From: Blastocladiella britannica
Lineage: Eukaryota > Blastocladiomycota > Blastocladiomycetes > Blastocladiales > Blastocladiaceae
NCBI GenBank assembly: GCA_025349905.2
Contig: MU624798.1
Location: 1-23,329 of the forward strand
DNA: 23,329 nt
Direction: 5' to 3'
The notes under the pieces were generated by a model that ran no database searches, was not told the DNA's origin, and worked only from the letters and a program-made list of their open reading frames with translations. The position numbers and the translations under genes were made by a program. Below are positions 18,984 to 23,329 of this stretch, in pieces; position 1 is the first letter of the stretch; each line of letters opens with the position of its first letter.

Positions 18984-21900
18984 CTATTGCTTTGAAGTGT
19001 AGAAACAGAAATCCTTGTTGGGGCCCGAGAAAGTATCTGATTTAGGATTCAGCGCCCAGGCGGGGAGCTCGTTACTGATGCCATATAGGGCAACGAATGC
19101 ACCAACGATACCGCACGCCGCATCGAAGGCAGCGGAAACGACGTAGTTGTAGCGCTTCCACTAAGTATCGGGAAATGTTTTGACGTGAGCGAGTAGATGA
19201 TAGAAAAGATATGATATTACGAACCGTCGAGAAACGCTTGCGAAGGAGCCACACCTGCGAGACGAGGGCAACAATCAGACCGCTAATGTACGATTGACCT
19301 GAGCCAGGGGATGTTATGTTGAAGATCACGGGCGCCTGGATTAGTTGCCACGGAATGGGCGGCCCAATCAGCATGTCGGCAACTTTGAACACGAGGGGCG
19401 TGATCGCGCCAATGCATGCACCTAGCCACAAAAGTGAACCATATGGTGTGGAGGGACTAAAGAACTTGCCAGGGCCAATGGCGCCATAAATCTGTTGCGA
19501 AGTAAACCTTTGGTCAGGTGCAAGCAGGCAAAAAAAAAAAAAAAAGGAGCAACAAACGAACCAAACTCGCCGAGAAGAACGTGCGATCATTGACGTCGTC
19601 CCAATGGGATTTTTCTTCAACGTATTTCTCGTCTTGGACCAAGAGTCCGATGTTTCGCTCACTGCTGAACCAGTACAAGTTCACTCCATATCCCACAAAG
19701 ACAGTGATCGCCTGGGCCAAGAGCTGAGCACTGAACATGTGGCGCGGAGGGACCTTCATGCTGTTAAAGAAGTGATGTGAGCATATATCGCCATTACATG
19801 GTTAATTAAGTAAGGCCTGAGCAATAAAAACATACTAGTGTCCCAGCTTCAGATCTTGCAACAGCACTTGGAAAATACAAATACAAAACAAAGAGTTAAC
19901 GGCTGTCAGTGAAACCAGTAAAAGGGGAAAAATAAGGAGCATACTAGTGCACTGCGAGGCCAAGAGAACGGAAATGGACTTGAACAGCATGCTACACACA
20001 CAGGTTTTGGGTCAACCAAAACAATTGCGCAAAGGAAACAAATGGAGAAACGCACAGAGTAAGAGGGTTTCCAGGATTCACATAACTAATGAATCATTGC
20101 GTGTTAGTTCGATATGCATAAAAAAAAAATAAAAGGATCCAGGTACCCCCAAACAACTTCCGAGACAATGTTTAAACCAATGTTGACACCAGCAGTCGCG
20201 TTCACCACGGCCACGGGGAGCATTGCAACGACACCAAGGGCGACGGAAAGCGGGACCGCAAACGTTTCAATCGAAATTGTGCTGCCACTGCCCTCATAGT
20301 CGGTCATACCAGCGAATTGAGTCACGAGGAACAGCATCACCTATACAAAAAAAAAATGGTCCAAAATTTATGTCAGCGGTTCTGCACAAGAAAAAAGCAA
20401 GAAATAACGCACAGCACTGCCAACGAATAAGGCACCATAAATGGAGGAAGGAACTTCGGGGTACTGGTCGATCAAGAGACAATGAATATCGAGGTCCATC
20501 TTGTTCTTGTTGACGCCACGGACGCGGCGCCAAATGTCACCGCCGTACCACACCGCCGTGTGCACAACGGCGGCCGGGAATTGCGCAAACGACGTAAAGT
20601 AGCTGATGGCAAAATAGGGGGAAATCCGCAAGGGAGGATTGGGGATGACGGACTTGACATCCAAGTTTGCCTCAAAAAATTTACCGCTCTCGTACATCAA
20701 TCCGATCGAGTTGAGAGGAAGTTTGGCCTGGGACTCATCGTAGAACCAATTCCGGGACCAAGCGAGAGGGACAAGGATCCAGACGAAGAGCACAGTGCCA
20801 AAAAATGTACTTGCAGTCGTCCACCAAGGTACCTGTTATTGAAAAGACGAGCAAAGGTGAGGGCAAACCTAAAATATAATATAAAGTAATGTACCTGCAT
20901 GTTGTACGATCCAATCAGGGTCCAATCAAACGTAATGCTGCCGATTCCGACACCTTGGTTAAAGTTTCCGAGCATCTGCACGTCTTCAGTCTGGGTGCTG
21001 AACATGCGCTGGGCAATGCACAGCAAGCCGAAGTTGGAGAGTTGCGGCGCAAACGCAAGGATGAGCTGCCACACCATCATGCCACCCATAAACAGTACAA
21101 AGACGAAGGAACGGGACCAGCGCTTGGGAGCAACCCGGCCCTGCTCCTTTGCGCTGGAGACGCTGCCGTGGTCCGAGTCGTCGGCGTCGACGCCGAATCC
21201 GAAAAAGGCCGAGTAAAGTGACACGATGGGGATCACGGTGGGCCAAATCATGTTGGCAGGGCGGACAAGGAGGGAGCGGAGAATGCCGGCCAGACCAAAG
21301 CCAAGGGTGCTCGACGAAAGCAGGAACGCGATTGACCATCCGATCCCGATCGGCTTCTTGTAGATGTGCTCAGTCACGACCAGGTTGCTCAAGCCGTACC
21401 TATATATTCCGTCATAGCTTGTGTTATTAGCTATGCGAACAAAACAAAACAAAAAAAAACATTGTACGAACACGCCGCTGGTGGCAGTGGATGCGAAAAC
21501 GCCAATCAGTGTCAGCTCCTTGACTGAGAATGGGCCCGGGTTGGTGTCGACAGTTCCAATGAAGGGGATGTAGAATCGCCAGCTCGGCAGCGACCGCTCC
21601 AAAAACTTACCCAGCGGGAAAGATAGAATGATCGCAATGAACGGAGAGGGAACGAAGTAACTGGATGGACATAATCGTGAGTCATTTAGAAAACTAACGA
21701 AAATAAAAGGTATTCCGTACTTCCAATAGTAGTAAAAGACCTGAGTGACTCCGGCAATCAGGATACAAAAGAAGGTGCCGAGGAGCATGACGCGGAACGT
21801 AAACGACGGCGTATCCGGGTGATCAAAGTTGGGCACGATCTCCTGCACGGCGAGCTCGAAATCCCTGTCGACCACAAAGCCCTGGGCGCCTGTCGACGGC

Positions 21901-23012
21901 ATCTTCTTGAGCGTCGCCGCGGCGAAACTGGGGCCGTCCTGCTGCGGGCCGTTGGTGCCGCCAACGCGACCCGGAGTCCACGCCTGCGGCTTTGCCTCAA
22001 CGTCGGGCTGGCCACCGCCTGCACCCGGGTGCGTGCCGTACGACGGACCCTCGTGTGCCTGCTGCTGGGGAGCCCACGAAATGGCACCCTGTTGCTGCTG
22101 CTGCTGTTGGAATTGTTGCCCCTGCTGCTCTTGATACTGCTGCTGCGGCTGCTCTTGCTGATACGGCGCAAGGGGCCCAAACTTTTCCCCGGCGGACCCA
22201 CCAGTCGGCGAGAACGGCGGCGGAGAGAACGTCGGAGACAGCGGCGCCGATTTCCAGTTATTAGGCGCGGCCCACGCGGCGCCCCGGTCCGGCATGTACG
22301 GCGATCGGCCGAGCGTCGATCCGCCGACGCCCGATCCGCTACTCAGCGCGCCCACATCGTACACGGGAGCCGGGGACGTCGGGCTGGGCGCCATGGGCGA
22401 TGTCGGCGGACCTGGGTAGGCCATGCGCGGGCCGGATGTCGGGACTGCCGCTGTCACCGCTGCCGACGCGGACGCCGCCAACGGGCGCGGGAGCGAGCCA
22501 GCGGTACTGGTGGAGCGCTGGGGAGCCGGCGCCGCCGGAATCGCCGCGGCCATGGCCGCCGTGGCAGTGCGCTTGCCGCCCACGAGCGACGACCCGTTCG
22601 ATCCGGTGCGGACAAGCGAGCCCGGGTAGTACTCGGACGCAAAATACGGGGAGAGCGCAGGCGCAGGGGAAGTGGGCGTCCGCGGCGACAAGGGACCGCC
22701 GGATCCACCAGCTGCCATGGCGGAGTGGGAAGTCATGATCGGGGCCGGACGACCCTTTGAGCCAGAGCCAGCGGTGCGCGACCCAGTTGAGGGGTTTCGG
22801 GCGAGTGAGGTGGACGATGATGGAGCCATCGCACTGCCACTGTTTGCCGAGACCATGGACCCAAGCGCTGACCCGACCGTGGAGCCGCCGCCGGTGCGAA
22901 GGGCACTGACGTAGACCGAGGTGGATCGTGCCGGCGCTGCGACTCCGTCTGTCGTCGATAAATACTGCTGCTGCTGCTGTTGCTGCGAGGGCCGGCGATG
23001 CTGGCCTTCCAT
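18984..23012 (-). CDS. Oligopeptide transporter, OPT family
   Basis: Eleven exons (minus strand): 23012-21721, 21660-21472, 21399-20895, 20832-20413, 20340-20147, 20085-20056, 19991-19945, 19866-19836, 19760-19562, 19491-19225, 19160-18984. Phases match throughout, giving 1,116 residues. Family hallmarks appear only when spliced: NPGPFSVKE (from N471), PWWTTASTFFGT, GYVNPGNPLTL (867-877), DLKLGHYMKVPPR (897-909) and the end segment WKRYNYVVSAAFDA. The first membrane segment is ~408-428, preceded by the typical VPNFDHPDTPSFTFR entry; many hydrophobic helices follow. OPT proteins are proton-coupled importers of small peptides, glutathione or metal chelates in the plasma or vacuolar membrane; the substrate here is unknown. 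The first ~395 residues are disordered, with Gln runs at 10-16 and 284-308, much longer than a usual OPT tail. The exon 2/3 boundary (GTTCGT donor at 21471, acceptor ending 21400) is the least certain. Confidence 0.92.
22090..22163 (-). repeat. Glutamine-rich (CAG/CAA) run in the transporter tail
   Basis: On the minus strand this encodes residues ~284-308 of the transporter, mostly Gln with scattered Glu, Tyr, Phe and Gly and a final seven-Gln run. CAG and CAA are mixed, so replication slippage is moderated. A second, shorter CAG-type run lies at 22966-22989 (residues ~9-16). Confidence 0.85.
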
Positions 23013-23329
23013 TCTTTGATTTTTGCTTTTCTATGAGAGCTCTATATTGGTCTAAATATATGAAGCGAAACGAGCTGGTGTCGGCGAAGAGAGGGCGAGG
23101 GCGAAGGCATTGGTGACAAGGACTTGGCGTCATCGGAATTTCGGCAATTTTATGCAGTCCGTCGCTTGTGGCGGTTGGAGGGTCAGGTGCATTTGATTGC
23201 GTGAGAGGCGTCCGAGTGGCAAAATCCAATGCAAAGGCAAAATATTGTTGCTTTCTTCCAAAACTGATAATGCTGAACTCCGCTCCTCAGCACCCTCATT
23301 AGCAGCACATTCCTCAGCACTTGTTTCAA
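23013..23329 (-). promoter_or_regulatory. Upstream region of the OPT transporter gene
   Basis: These 317 bases have no convincing gene. Read on the minus strand toward the ATG at 23012, they hold an AT-rich TATATTTA-like element (about 23053-23061) next to a CCAAT box (23046-23050), then an A-rich leader. Farther upstream the decamer TCCTCAGCAC (plus strand) occurs twice, at 23284-23293 and 23311-23320. An open frame running through here from the transporter start is an extension of coding bias and has no support as a gene. Confidence 0.4.

Noticed and set aside
21819..22760. Plus-strand open frame of 313 codons, very Arg-rich, opposite the transporter tail
   Set aside because: It is the antisense shadow of low-complexity Gln/Pro/Ser/Ala codons; Arg/Leu-rich composition without any domain is typical of such shadows.
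22339..23229. Minus-strand frame extending into the transporter promoter region
   Set aside because: It runs in a different phase from the transporter, with Arg/Pro/Ser-rich shadow composition and no domain.
1..23329. CRISPR arrays, insertion sequences, toxin-antitoxin or phage-like modules
   Set aside because: Spliced eukaryotic genes fill the window; no spaced direct repeats, transposase motifs, terminal inverted repeats or prokaryotic operon structure were seen.

Overview
This is a eukaryotic window. Its genes are broken by short GT-AG introns (55-103 bp) with CTAAC/AATAAC-like branch sites, coding sequence is GC-rich at third codon positions, and spacing between genes is very tight. A giant multi-ASH-domain protein of the kind found in motile cilia, next to fungal-style OPT transporter and REX4 genes, suggests a flagellated (zoosporic) fungus, for example Blastocladiomycota or Chytridiomycota. 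The lineage is an inference from gene content and intron style, not a database result.

Layout. (1) Positions 87-15809 (+): one gene of about eight exons encoding a protein of about 5,070 residues. It has an unassigned N-terminal third with a helical, solenoid-like stretch, then five copies of an aromatic decapeptide on a 21-residue period. About twenty ASH/MSP-like beta-sandwich modules follow, split by a helical low-complexity hinge. One exon alone is 10.3 kb. The best guess is an axonemal, probably central-apparatus, scaffold of the HYDIN/CFAP47/CFAP65 class; I cannot assign an orthologue. (2) 15949-17144 (+): REX4-type DEDDh 3'-5' exonuclease, two exons. (3) 17181-18937 (-): pleckstrin-homology (PH) domain protein with a long Ser/Thr/Pro-rich tail, two exons. 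(4) 18984-23012 (-): oligopeptide transporter (OPT family), about eleven exons including micro-exons of 30 and 31 bp, with an unusually long polyglutamine-containing N-terminal tail.

The four genes have no evident shared pathway (flagellar scaffold, ribosome biogenesis, membrane-binding adaptor, peptide or metal-chelate uptake). What stands out is compaction: about 139 bp or less between the giant gene and REX4, 36 bp between the convergent stops of REX4 and the PH gene, and 46 bp between the transporter stop and the PH start codon. I see no tRNA, rRNA, CRISPR array, transposon or prokaryotic operon.

All exon joins were derived by eye from splice signals, reading-phase continuity and family motifs. 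The transporter and REX4 models are firm. The 3' end of the giant gene is the least certain part.
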